From NCBI GenBank assembly GCA_963798855.1, contig CAWCUU010000002.1, positions 1,868,436-1,932,435 on the forward strand: 64,000 nucleotides of DNA, written 5' to 3'. Source of the stretch: CAWCUU01 sp963798855. Lineage in GTDB: Bacteria > Gemmatimonadota > Gemmatimonadetes > Longimicrobiales > RSA9. Within the stretch, counting starts at the first letter, position 1, and each line of letters opens with the position of its first letter. The notes beneath the pieces are model-generated. The model was given only the letters and a program-made list of their open reading frames with translations. It searched no databases and had not been told where the DNA came from. Shown here piece by piece: positions 50,866 through 60,622 of the stretch. A program made the translations under genes and the position numbers.

Positions 50866-51968
50866 GCACGGTACCGGCCCCGGCCGCGACGGAGCAGAGC
50901 CACATCAATCTGCGCGCGCTGCTCGAGGAGATGCTGACCCGCGGCGCCAGCGACCTGCACATCACCGCCGGCGACAACCCGAAGCTGCGCATCGACGGAC
51001 ACCTCATCGACACCGGCGACCGTCGCCTCGCGCCGAAGGACACGCTGCAGATCGCCTATTCGATCCTGACCGAGAACCAGAAGAAGCGCTTCGAGCAGGA
51101 GGACGAGCTCGACTTCTCCTTCGGCATCCAGAACCTGGCCCGCTTCCGCGGCAACGTCTACCGCCAGCGCGGCTGCGTCGCCATGGCGATCCGCGTGATC
51201 CCCTTCGAGATCCGCAACTTCGACCAGCTCGGCCTGCCGCCCATCGTCTCCAAGCTCTCCGAGAAGCCGCGCGGCCTCGTGCTCGTGACCGGCCCCACCG
51301 GCTCCGGCAAGAGCACGACGCTCGCCGCCATGATCGACAAGATCAACCGCGAGGAGCACGGCCACATCCTCACCATCGAGGACCCGATCGAGTTCGTGCA
51401 CCGCCACCAGGGCTGCATCGTCAACCAGCGCGAGGTCGGCGCCGACACCAGGAGCTTCACCGCCGCGCTCAAGTACGCGCTGCGCCAGGACCCGGATGTC
51501 GTGCTGATCGGCGAGATGCGCGACCTCGAGACCATCTCCGCCGCGCTCACCATCGCCGAGACCGGCCACCTCGCCTTCGCCACGCTGCACACCAACTCCG
51601 CGGCCGAGACGATCAACCGCATCATCGACGTCTTTCCGTCGCACCAGCAGTCCCAGGTGCGCGCGCAGCTCGCGTTCGTCCTCGAAGGCGTCGTCACGCA
51701 GACGCTCGTGCCCCGCGCCAACGGCAGCGGCCGCGTCGCCGCCGTCGAGATCATGGTCTGCACCCCCGCGATCCGCGCCTGCATCCGCGACGACAAGGTG
51801 CACCAGATCTACTCGATCATGCAGGCCGGCAAGAAGTTCGGCATGCTGACGCTCAACGACAGCCTCTACCAGCTGATCCTGCAGGGCGAGATCGCGCTCG
51901 AGGAGGCCGTCAAGCTGACCAGCGAGCCGAACGAGCTGCTGCGCATGACCGGCCAGAAGACGGACTGA
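50862..51968 (+). CDS. pilT: Type IV pilus retraction ATPase PilT
   Basis: A 368-residue retraction motor. It starts LRALLEEMLTRGASDLHITAGD, with Walker A GPTGSGKS near 144-151, Walker B RQDPDVVLIGEMRDLETI, the His box GHLAFATLHTNSAAETI and the PilT-specific C-terminal stretch AIRACIRDDKVHQIYSIMQ. A four-base ATGA overlap with pilB indicates coupled translation. Together they give pilus extension and retraction, useful for twitching motility and DNA uptake. Confidence 0.96.
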   Translation: MSTVPAPAATEQSHINLRALLEEMLTRGASDLHITAGDNPKLRIDGHLIDTGDRRLAPKDTLQIAYSILTENQKKRFEQEDELDFSFGIQNLARFRGNVYRQRGCVAMAIRVIPFEIRNFDQLGLPPIVSKLSEKPRGLVLVTGPTGSGKSTTLAAMIDKINREEHGHILTIEDPIEFVHRHQGCIVNQREVGADTRSFTAALKYALRQDPDVVLIGEMRDLETISAALTIAETGHLAFATLHTNSAAETINRIIDVFPSHQQSQVRAQLAFVLEGVVTQTLVPRANGSGRVAAVEIMVCTPAIRACIRDDKVHQIYSIMQAGKKFGMLTLNDSLYQLILQGEIALEEAVKLTSEPNELLRMTGQKTD

Positions 51969-52001
51969 GTCGCATGAGGATCGAAGGGGGGAGGGGGAAA
52001 T

Positions 52002-52191
52002 CTTGACACGGAGCACACGGAGCAGCGGAGCGCTCGGAGGCCGGCCGCGACGCGCGAGACGGCGGCCCGGCCCGGCCGACGTCCATGATTTTGTCTTTTG
52101 TAGCTCGCGTAGCCTGCGAAGCCACGCTCATCGTCCCGGCGTCGCGCTCCCCGCTCCGCGCCCTCCGCCCCTCCGCGCCCTCCGTGTCAAG
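52002..52191. repeat. 190-bp element with perfect 12-bp terminal inverted repeats
   Basis: The 269-base gap between pilT and pilC contains CTTGACACGGAG at 52002-52013 and its exact reverse complement CTCCGTGTCAAG at 52180-52191. Inside each end are further CGGAG or CTCCG units pointing inward. The middle shows no gene. It resembles a MITE- or REP-type element; a single-stranded copy would fold into a long cruciform. Confidence 0.8.
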
Positions 52192-52237
52192 CCGTTCTCC
52201 GCTGTCTCCGCTATCTCCGCTCTCTCAGGGGTAGACG

Positions 52238-53446
52238 ATGCCCACGTTCAGCTATAGCGCCCGCACCATCGCCGGCGAGCTGCAGAACGGCGAGCTCGAG
52301 CTGACGACCCGCGACGAGGTCGTCGGCCACCTGCGCAAGCTGCGCCTCATCCCCGTCAAGATCGAGGAGAAGAAGAAGTCCGCGCTGAACATGGACATCA
52401 CGTTCGGCACGGGCATCGCCACGCGCGACATCGTCGTCTTCACGCGCCAGTTCGCGACCATGATCAACTCGGGGCTGCCGCTCGTGCAGAGCCTCGACAT
52501 CCTCGCCAAGCAGTCCGAGAACAAGTTCCTCGTCAAGGTCGTCGAGCGGGTGCTGCACGACGTCGAGTCCGGCAACACGCTCGCCGACGCCATGGCCGCG
52601 CACCCGAAGGTCTTCACCGACCTCTTCACGAACATGGTCGCGGCCGGCGAGTCCGGCGGCATCCTCGACGTCATCCTGATCCGTCTCGCCACCTTCCTCG
52701 AGAAGAGCGACGCGCTCAAGCGCAAGATCAAGGGCGCGATGATCTACCCCGCCGTCATCTTCGGCGTGGCCATCTGCGCCGTCGCGACGCTGCTCATCTT
52801 CGTGATCCCGACGTTCCAGAAGATGTTCGCCGAGGCCGGCGTGCCGCTGCCCATGCCGACCCGGATCGTGATCGGCCTGAGCGCGCTGCTGAAGGGCTAC
52901 TGGTGGGCGTTCGTCGCGAGCATCGCCGGCGCCGTCGTCGGCCTGCGCTTCTACTACAAGACCGACCCCGGCCACCTCCAGATCGACCGGCTGCTGCTGC
53001 ACATCCCCGTGATGGGCAACCTGCTGCGCAAGAGCGCCGTCTCCCGCTTCACCCGCACGCTCGGCACCCTCGTCTCCTCCGGCGTCTCGATCCTCGAAGG
53101 CCTCGAGATCACCGCCAAGACCGCCGGCAACCGCGTCATCCACGACGCCGTCATGCAGTCGCGCGCCAGCATCGCCGGCGGCGAGACCATCTCCGAGCCC
53201 CTCCGGAAGAGCGGCGTCTTCCCACCCATGGTCGTCTCCATGATCAACGTCGGCGAGCAGACCGGCGGCCTCGACGAGATGCTCTCCAAGATCGCCGACT
53301 TCTACGACGAGGAGGTCGACACCGCCGTCGAGGCTCTGCTCAGCGCGCTCGAGCCGATCATGATCGTCGTGCTGGGGGTGGTCGTCGGGGGGATGATCGT
53401 GTCGATGTACCTGCCGATCTTTGATATGATCAACACGGTGAAGTGA
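52238..53446 (+). CDS. pilC: Type IV pilus inner-membrane platform protein PilC
   Basis: A 402-residue membrane protein with two T2SSF domains (about 65-190 and 270-390), each with the family pattern: FTRQFATMINSGLPLVQSL and FTRTLGTLVSSGVSILEGL, plus GNTLADAMAAHPKVF and GETISEPLRKSGVFPPM. Helices lie at about 170-195, 215-240 and 370-395. It begins MPTFSYSARTIAGELQNGEL. The protein anchors the PilB and PilT motors. A nonamer remnant and a strong terminator follow it. Confidence 0.95.
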   Translation: MPTFSYSARTIAGELQNGELELTTRDEVVGHLRKLRLIPVKIEEKKKSALNMDITFGTGIATRDIVVFTRQFATMINSGLPLVQSLDILAKQSENKFLVKVVERVLHDVESGNTLADAMAAHPKVFTDLFTNMVAAGESGGILDVILIRLATFLEKSDALKRKIKGAMIYPAVIFGVAICAVATLLIFVIPTFQKMFAEAGVPLPMPTRIVIGLSALLKGYWWAFVASIAGAVVGLRFYYKTDPGHLQIDRLLLHIPVMGNLLRKSAVSRFTRTLGTLVSSGVSILEGLEITAKTAGNRVIHDAVMQSRASIAGGETISEPLRKSGVFPPMVVSMINVGEQTGGLDEMLSKIADFYDEEVDTAVEALLSALEPIMIVVLGVVVGGMIVSMYLPIFDMINTVK

Positions 53447-53488
53447 GGGAGGCTAGTCAGGCTAGGGAGGCTAGTCAGGCTAACAGGA
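53447..53488 (+). repeat. Short GGCTAGTCA nonamer run after pilC
   Basis: Four imperfect nonamers (GGCTAGTCA, GGCTAGGGA, GGCTAGTCA, GGCTAACAG) follow the pilC stop codon. The unit is the same as in the arrays at 15112 and 15886, more than 37 kb away. Confidence 0.85.
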
Positions 53489-53609
53489 GATGTGGGCTTC
53501 CTGTGGGCTTACATGGTGTCTCGTAAGTCCTGAGCGGACTCTCTCGTAATTCGTTGCACGCTCTTTCGTAATTTCGCGGAAGTGGCGGTGCGACAAGGAG
53601 ATGGACGAC

Positions 53610-53648
53610 GGGGAGGCGGCGGCCGGGAACGGCGCCGCCTCCCCGTTT
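53610..53648 (+). terminator. Strong hairpin terminator between pil genes and the defence island
   Basis: GGGGAGGCGGCG and CGCCGCCTCCCC form a perfect 12-bp stem around an 11-base loop that can pair further, followed by GTTTCCGTT. It ends the pilus transcript and marks the border where GC content falls. The rest of the 320-base gap has no gene. Confidence 0.75.
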
Positions 53649-53767
53649 CCGTTGCGGGTGTCACACGCAGAGGCCATCTTGCCTGCGGCCACGCGAGGAC
53701 CACCGGTCCCGAACCCCCTACCCGCGTGGCCCGTTCTGCTTCGCACGTATCAAACGAAGGTTGCCGC

Positions 53768-55330
53768 GTGAGCACCAATATCGCCGATCTCAACAACCGG
53801 CTCTGGAGCGCTGCTGACCAGCTCCGGGCCAACTCCAAGCTCCGGTCTTCGGAGTACGGGCCGCCTGTCCTCGGGCTGATCTTTCTCCGCTACGCCGAGC
53901 ATCGGTTTCGGAATGCCGACGAGGGGCTATCGAAGAAGGCCCAGGCGGCAGGAAGCAGGAGGAGCGTCGGCAAGGCTGACTATCAGGCAAGGGGAGTGCT
54001 CTACCTACCGGGGGAAGCACGCTTCAGTTCGCTGCTGGAGTTGCCCGAGGGGACGAATCTCGGGAAGGCGGTGAACGAGGCCATGAAGTTGATCGAGGAG
54101 GAGAACCCGGAGCTGAAGGACGTCCTCCCGAAGACCTACCACCGCCTGGAGAACGACACCCTTGCCGCGCTTCTGAAGACCTTCTCCGGGATCCCGATGG
54201 ATGTGGAGGGGGATGTCTTCGGGCGGATCTACGAGTACTTCCTCGGCAAGTTTGCAATGTCTGAAGGTCAGCGAGGCGGCGAGTTCTTCACGCCGACTTC
54301 GCTGGTCCGCCTCATGGTCGAGGTGATCGAACCCTTCCACGGCCGAATACTGGACCCGGCGTGTGGGTCGGGTGGCATGTTCGTGCAAAGTGCCCGATTC
54401 GTGGAGAGCTATCAGAAGAGCCCACAATCCGAGATCTCGATCTACGGCCAGGAAAGGGTGGCCGAGACCGTCCGGCTCTGCCGGATGAACCTCGCCGTGC
54501 ACGGGCTCTCGGGCGAGATCAAGCAGGCGAACACCTACTACGAGAACGTCCACGACTGCGTGGGCCGGTTCGACTTCGTGCTCGCCAATCCACCCTTCAA
54601 TGTGAACGGCGTGGACAAGGAGAAGATCAAGGGCGATCCCAGATACCCGTTCGGAATTCCGCGCCCAGACAACGCCAACTACCTGTGGATCCAGGAGTTC
54701 TTTAGCGCGCTGAACGAACGCGGGCGCGCAGGCTTCGTGATGGCGAACTCTGTCAGCGACGCCCGAGGCTCCGAGCAGGAGATCAGGCGCCAGCTCATCG
54801 AGAGCGGAGCGGTGGACGTGATGATCGCTATCGGGAGCAACTTCTTTCTGAACGTGACGCTCCCGTGCACCCTCTGGTTTCTCGACAAGGGGAAGCAGGG
54901 CGGCCCCCGCGAGGATACGGTGCTATTCATCGACGCGCGGCACGTCTACCGTCAGGTGGACCGCGCGCACCGCGACTTCAGGCCAGAACAGCTGGAGTTT
55001 CTCGCCAACATCGTGCGCCTCTATCGTGGGGAGGAGCCGGAGAGTCGGCACGGTGGCGTGGAACTGCTCACCGAGCGCTTCGATGAGCGGAGATACAATG
55101 ATGTGCCGGGCCTCTGCGCGGTGAAGAGCCGCGCAGAGATTGAGGCGCAGGGTTGGAGCCTCAATCCGGGCCGCTATGTAGGGGTCAAGGAGAGCGAGGA
55201 GGAGGATTTTGACTTCTACGAGCGACTGGAGGGGCTGAACGAAGAGTTGGAGGTCTTGAACGCCGAGGCGCGGGAATTGGAGGAGCAGATCGCCGAGAAC
55301 ATGGGGCGCGTGCTGGAGGCCGGGGCGTGA
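53768..55330 (+). CDS. hsdM: Type I restriction-modification DNA methyltransferase subunit HsdM
   Basis: A 520-residue N6-adenine methyltransferase. An N-terminal HsdM helical domain (NNRLWSAADQLRANSKL, YGPPVLGLIFLRYAEHRF) leads to the SAM-binding motif DPACGSGGMF near residue 196 and the catalytic NPPF motif (ANPPFNVNG, Asn273). A C-terminal coiled coil (EELEVLNAEARELEEQI) contacts HsdS. The GTG at 53768 follows GAAGG by 8 bases. The four-base GTGA overlap with hsdS and lower GC than the pil genes suggest an acquired operon. Confidence 0.96.
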   Translation: MSTNIADLNNRLWSAADQLRANSKLRSSEYGPPVLGLIFLRYAEHRFRNADEGLSKKAQAAGSRRSVGKADYQARGVLYLPGEARFSSLLELPEGTNLGKAVNEAMKLIEEENPELKDVLPKTYHRLENDTLAALLKTFSGIPMDVEGDVFGRIYEYFLGKFAMSEGQRGGEFFTPTSLVRLMVEVIEPFHGRILDPACGSGGMFVQSARFVESYQKSPQSEISIYGQERVAETVRLCRMNLAVHGLSGEIKQANTYYENVHDCVGRFDFVLANPPFNVNGVDKEKIKGDPRYPFGIPRPDNANYLWIQEFFSALNERGRAGFVMANSVSDARGSEQEIRRQLIESGAVDVMIAIGSNFFLNVTLPCTLWFLDKGKQGGPREDTVLFIDARHVYRQVDRAHRDFRPEQLEFLANIVRLYRGEEPESRHGGVELLTERFDERRYNDVPGLCAVKSRAEIEAQGWSLNPGRYVGVKESEEEDFDFYERLEGLNEELEVLNAEARELEEQIAENMGRVLEAGA

Positions 55331-56585
55331 GTCGAGCAGGGGAGTGGCAAGAGACGCGGCTTGGCGACCACCTCCAGATCAAGCACGGATACGCCTTCAA
55401 GGGCGAGTACTTCGCTGATGAGGGACCGTTCATCGTACTAACTCCCGGGAACTTCTTCGACGAAGGTGGCTTCAAGGCGAAGGACCAGGAGAAGTACTAC
55501 GTCGGTGAAGTTCCCGACGGCTACATGCTACGAAGAGGCGACCTCCTCGTGGCCATGACCGAGCAATCGCGAGGTCTGCTTGGGAGTTCAGCAGTTATTC
55601 CTCAGGATGATCTTTACCTCCACAATCAGCGCCTGGGGCTCGTGGTGGGACTTGACGAGTGTATGCTGGATAGGCGCTTTCTCTACTATCTCTTCAACAC
55701 TCCCTGCGTTCGGAATCGTATTCAGGCGACCGCCTCCGGCACAAAGGTTCGCCATACGTCGCCATCACGCATCGGTGACGTGACAGTCGAGTTGCCTCCG
55801 ATTGCGTTGCAGCACCGAATCGCCGACATCCTCTCCGCTTACGACGAACGGATCGAAAACAACACCCGCCGCATCCAGATCCTCGAGGAGATGGCGCAGG
55901 CGATTTACCGCGAGTGGTTCGTGAGCTTCCGCTTCCCCGGTCACGAGCAGGTGGAGATGGTGGAATCGGAGCTGGGGATGATTCCGGAGGGTTGGGAGGC
56001 GAGGCGTTTGGGGGAATTGGCCGAGGAGAACAGACGAAGTGTCGATCCGGCGGAGATAGATCCCGATACCCCCTATGTCGGTCTGGAACACATTCCGCGG
56101 AGATCCATCGCGCTTGCCGATTGGGGGCGTGCTGAAGACGTTCAGAGCACAAAGCTGCGATTTGCGAAAAAAGAAATCCTCTTCGGAAAGATCCGGCCCT
56201 ACTTCCATAAGGTTGCGCTCGCCCCGCTCTCCGGCGTCTGCTCAACGGATGCGATAGTCATCTCCGCGAAATCCCCCGAATATCGTGCGCTGGTTCTCTG
56301 CTGTGTTTCGAGTGAGCCGTTCGTGGCGCATGCGACACAGACCTCGCAGGGCACGAAATGCCTCGAGCGAACTGGAAAATTTTGGTGGAATATCCCGTTG
56401 CCGCTCCGCCTTGCGACTTGCTGAACCGATTCAACGAGCTCCTCGATGCGATCACAGGGCACGTCGTCAATCTTGTGTTCCAGAACAGGAACCTACGGGA
56501 CACTCGGGATCTCCTCCTCCCGAAGCTCGTTTCCGGCGATCTCGACGTGAGTGAAGTCCTCGAACCGGAAGCCCCTGTCCCATGA
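55327..56585 (+). CDS. hsdS: Type I restriction-modification specificity subunit HsdS (frameshifted)
   Basis: About 419 residues with two target-recognition domains and two conserved helices. The first TRD starts WQETRLGDHLQIKHGYAFKG and ends in the first spacer helix (LQHRIADILSAYDERIENNTRRIQIL). The second begins GWEARRLGELAEENRRSVD and ends at a helix near ELLDAITGHVVNLVFQNRN. The frame breaks near 56357 (SQGTK followed in the next frame by MPRANWKILVEYPVA). The first spacer helix has the expected YDERIENNTRRI pattern. The ends overlap hsdM (GTGA) and hsdR (ATGA). The target DNA site cannot be predicted by eye. Confidence 0.9.
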
Positions 56586-59500
56586 ACCCGCACCATCGGG
56601 ACGCCGAGGACGCGCTCGAGGCAGCCGCGGCCGACTTGTTCGGAACGCTCGGCTGGGAGGTCGTGAACGCTCAGCACGAGACCTGGCCGGGTAGCCTGCT
56701 TGGCCGCGCCACCCCCGCGGAACTGGTCCTCACCACCCGCCTGCTTCCGGTGCTCGCCCGTCTGAACGCCGAACTACCTCGCGAAGCGCTCAACCTTGCT
56801 GTTGAGGAGCTCGCGCGCAATCGGAGCGCGCTGTCAATGGCGCAGGCGAATCGCGAAGTCTACCAACTCCTGCGGAACGGGGTGCTCGTTCGGTTCAAGG
56901 ACGAGGACGGCGTTGAAGTGGAAGACACGGTCCGGGTCATCGACTGGGAGACTCCCGAGAACAACGACTTTCTCCTGGTCCGGCAGTTCTGGGCGACGGG
57001 TGAGCTGCACAAGCGCCGGCCCGACCTCGTCGGTTTCGTCAATGGGCTCCCGCTCCTCCTCGGTGAGTTGAAGGCACCGACGAAGCCGCTGAAGGACGCG
57101 TTCGACGACAACCTGCGGGACTATAAGGACACGATTCCGCAGATCTTCTGGTACAACGCGTTCATCCTCCTGAGTAACGGCGCGGAGACACGGGTCGGGA
57201 CCCTGACGGCTGCGTGGGAGCATTTCGCTGAGTGGAAGAAGATCAGCGACGAGGACGAGCCCGGCGTCGTTTCGCTCGAGACGGTGGCTTGGGGGACCTG
57301 CGAGAAACACCGGCTGCTCGATCTCGTCGAGAACTTCGTCCTCTTCGCGGACGCCGGCGGCGCGCTGACGAAGCTGCTGGCCAAGAACCACCAGTACCTC
57401 GGCGTCAACAACGCGATCGAAGCAGTCCACGAGATCGAGAACAACCACGGGCGGCTCGGCGTTTTCTGGCACACGCAGGGCTCCGGCAAGAGCTACTCGA
57501 TGATCTTCTTCGCGCAGAAGGTCTTGCGGAAGCTGCCGGGGAACTGGACGTTCGTCGTCGTCACCGATCGCCTCGAGCTGGACGGCCAGATCTACAAGAA
57601 TTTCGCGAGCGTGGGTGCCGTGACGGAGCCCGAGGAATCGGTGCGTGCGGACAGCGGCCTCCACCTTCGTCAGCTCCTGAGTGAGAACCACCGGTACGTG
57701 TTCACGCTGATCCAGAAGTTCAGCACCGAGCGGGAGTTCCATCTCCGATCGTGACGACATCATCGTCATGACCGACGAGGCGCACCGCAGCCAGTACGAC
57801 ATGCTCGCCGCGAACATGCGCGTCGCCCTGCCCGAATGCCGCCTTCATCGGCTTCACCGGGACGCCGCTCATGGCGGGCGAGGAGAAGACGCGGGAGGTC
57901 TTCGGCGACTACGTAAGCATCTACGACTTCCAGCAGTCGGTCGAGGACCAGGCGACGGTCCCGCTCTACTACGAAAACCGGATCCCTGAGCTCCAGCTCC
58001 TGAATGGGGAGACTTCAACGAGGAGATGGAGCAGATCCTGGAGGCAGCCGATCTCGACGAGGAGCAGGAGAAGAAGCTCGAGCGCGAGCTCGGCCGCGAC
58101 TACCACCTGATCACGCGCGACGAGCGGCTGGAGACCATCGCGGAGGACCTCGTCCAGCACTTCATGGGCCGCGGCTATCAGGGCAAGGCCATGGTCGTGT
58201 CCGTGGACAAGCCCGACCGCGGTCCGCATGTACGACAAGGTGCAGGCTCAGTGGAAGCGGCGCTCGATTCACTGAAGACGGAGATCCAGGCGGCGGAGGG
58301 CGAGCGCCGCGACGAGCTGCTGGACCGGATCACGTTCATGGAGCGGACGGATATGGCCGTGGTCGTGTCGCAGTCGCAGAACGAGATCGACGACTTCAAA
58401 AAGAAGGGCCTCGACATCCGGCCCCACCGCAAGCGGATGGTGGAGGAGGACTTGGAAACCAGGTTCAAGGACCCGGACGACCCGCTCCGGATCGTCTTCG
58501 TCTGCAGCATGTGGATGACCGGCTTCGACGCGCCGCACTGTATCGACGGTCTACCTCGACAAGCCGATGAAGAACCACACGCTCATGCAGACGATCGCAC
58601 GGGCGAATCGGGTGTTCGGCGAAAAGCAGGCTGGTTTGATCGTCGACTACGTGGGCGTCTTCCGGAACCTGCAGAAGGCCCTGGCCATCTATGGCACAGG
58701 TGGCAGCGAAGGTGGTGAGAAGCCGATCCGGAACAAGAAGGAGTCGCCGAGGAGCTGAAGAAGCAGCTGGACGGAGCGGTGGCGTTCTGCCACGAGCACG
58801 GCGTCGACCTGGCGGCGATCGTACCGCTCGAGGGGTTCGAGCGCATTGCCAGGATGAAGGACGCCCGCGAAGCACTGCTCGTCAGCGAGGAAGTGAAGAA
58901 GCAGTTCCTCGCGCTGATTGCACGTCTCCGCCTGATCTACAAGGCCGTTCTGCCTGATCCTGCCGCCAAGGCGTACACGCCCGCGGTCTCCACGCTGAGC
59001 GCGCTGGCAGAAATGATCCGTGCCGTGACCGTCCCGGTCTCCGTGGACGAAGTGCTCGGCGAGGTGGAGAAGCTCCTGGATCGTTCGATCGCCGCCGAGC
59101 CGTTCGTGATCCGGCCGACGCGTCCGGAGTACGCTGGCGCCGACCACATCGATCTGAGCCAGATCGACTTCGCCCTGCTGCGTGAGAAGTTCGCGTCGGA
59201 CCACAAGCGCACGCAGGTCGAGCGCTTGAAGGCTGCGCTCGGTCACAAGCTGGAGGAGATGGTCCTCCTGAACCGCACCAGGACCGACTACCTCGAGAAG
59301 TTCCAGGAGATGATCGAGGAGTACAACGCAGGATCCAAAAACATCGAACTCTTCTTCAATGAACTGCTCGCATTCGCGAAGAAGCTGTCGGAGGAAGACA
59401 AGCGCGCCGTACCGAGAACCTGTCCGAAGAAGAACTCGCCGTCTTCGACCTCCTGATGAAGCCGCGGCCGGAGTTGGAAGACTCGGAGATCAAAGAGGTC

Positions 59501-59734
59501 AAGGCCGTGACGCGGGAGCTTCTCGATACACTGAAACGAAAAAAGCTGGTGCTCGACTGGCGGAAGCGGCAACAGAGCCGTGCGGCGGTACTTGTGACCG
59601 TCCAGGACGTTCTCGATAAGCTGCCCCGGGCGTATTCACCGGAGATGTACCAGAAGAAGTGCGAGGCTGTGTACCAGCACATCTTTGAGGCGTATGCAGG
59701 GGCGGGGAGCAGCGTGTATGGCAGTGCAGCGTGA
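56582..59734 (+). CDS. hsdR: Type I restriction endonuclease subunit HsdR (multiple frameshifts)
   Basis: About 1050 residues when read through breaks near 57737, 57835, 58012, 58214, 58258, 58545, 58742 and 59412. The nuclease domain has LVGFVNGLPLLLGELKAPTK (the PD...ExK core). The SF2 motor has Walker A HTQGSGKSYSM, Walker B MTDEAHRSQYD (DEAH), motif III FIGFTGTPLM, and later RITFMERTDMAVVVSQSQNE, VCSMWMTGFDAP and QTIARANRVFGEKQ. The C-terminal helical part ends YQHIFEAYAG. At every break the correct protein resumes in another frame after a one-base change, so I read these as sequence errors and not decay. The stop is 9 bases before the next gene. Confidence 0.88.
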
Positions 59735-59743
59735 GGTGGCGGC

Positions 59744-60622
59744 ATGAGCGACAGCGGATCGGCCGCGCCTGCGCTTGACGATGTAGAGGTTCTCGACCTC
59801 GATCTGGGGTTTGACCTCAGGATCGCAAAGAATTGGTTCTGCTCCATGAGGAGTCTTCGTATCTCCTCGTTCACGTCCGCGATGAGCAAGCAGAGACACT
59901 CGCTGACGAGATAGCCGTTCCCCTTCGCCGTTGCTACGCCGATGATCGGCTACTCAAGGATAGGAGTGCGGCCACCGGCGCGGCGCAGATTGAGATCTTG
60001 AGGGCAAAGTTGCCGGATCGTGGCGCCGTAATGTCGGGCGACTTCGGTGAGATACTCGTGTTTCTCTTCGAGTCCACCCGTCACCTTCCGACGATCGCAA
60101 TCGGTCCGAAGAAGTGGCGTCTCAAACAGGATCGGATGAAGGCAGCGCCGGGCTCCGACCTCATCCATTTCGTTCTGCCGAAGTGGCCGAATGCCAGCGA
60201 TCAGGACGCTGTCGTTTGTACTGAGGTGAAGGCCAAGGCGACAGCGGGCGGCAACAGTCCTGTCCCTGACGCTATCAGGGATGCCAAGAGGGACCGCACC
60301 AGCAGGTTGGCCAGGACGCTGGCTTGGTTGGAGGAGCGAGCCCTCGGGGAGGATCTTGGGGAAGTCACGAGCGAGCACTCCAGCGGTTCACAGAACCCGA
60401 CCGGCACCCTAAACCCAAGAAGGTGTTTCAAGCGGCGGCCGTAGTTTGCTCAGCCTCTTAGCCGACGCTCTGAAAGACGCTCCGGCGACGCCCCCTGACC
60501 ACTGCTCCGTGATAGTAGTCGTCGTTCCAGAGTTGAAGCAGGTATACACATCCGCTTATCGAGCCGTGGAAGCGTCTCTCTCGACCTCCGGTCCGGATGA
60601 GGCCATGGAGGAGGATCCGTGA
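59744..60622 (+). CDS. hamA: HamA-like nuclease (DUF1837) of a Hachiman-type system (frameshifted)
   Basis: About 290 residues in up to four pieces. It begins MSDSGSAAPALDDVEVLDLD, shifts near 59825 to KELVLLHEESSYLLVHVRDE, runs through the conserved DUF1837 core (MSGDFGEILVFLFEST, KKWRLKQDRMKAAPGSDLIHF, TEVKAKAT) and shifts near 60385 to QRFTEPDRHPKPKKVFQAA and again near 60445 to LLADALKDAPATPPDHCSVI. GSDLIHF and EVKAKAT supply the D...ExK-type nuclease residues. It starts 9 bases after hsdR and overlaps the helicase gene (GTGA). DUF1837 with a helicase partner defines Hachiman (HamAB) and also AbpAB; I prefer HamA for the partner type. Confidence 0.68.

Noticed and set aside
56582..59734. 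hsdR as a decayed pseudogene
   Set aside because: All motifs are intact and every break is fixed by a one-base change, which fits sequencing error better; it is not proven.
59744..60622. HamA-like gene as part of the type I RM system (for example an accessory nuclease)
   Set aside because: The DUF1837 pattern and the Ski2-like helicase directly after it point to a separate two-gene system; AbpAB remains a close alternative.
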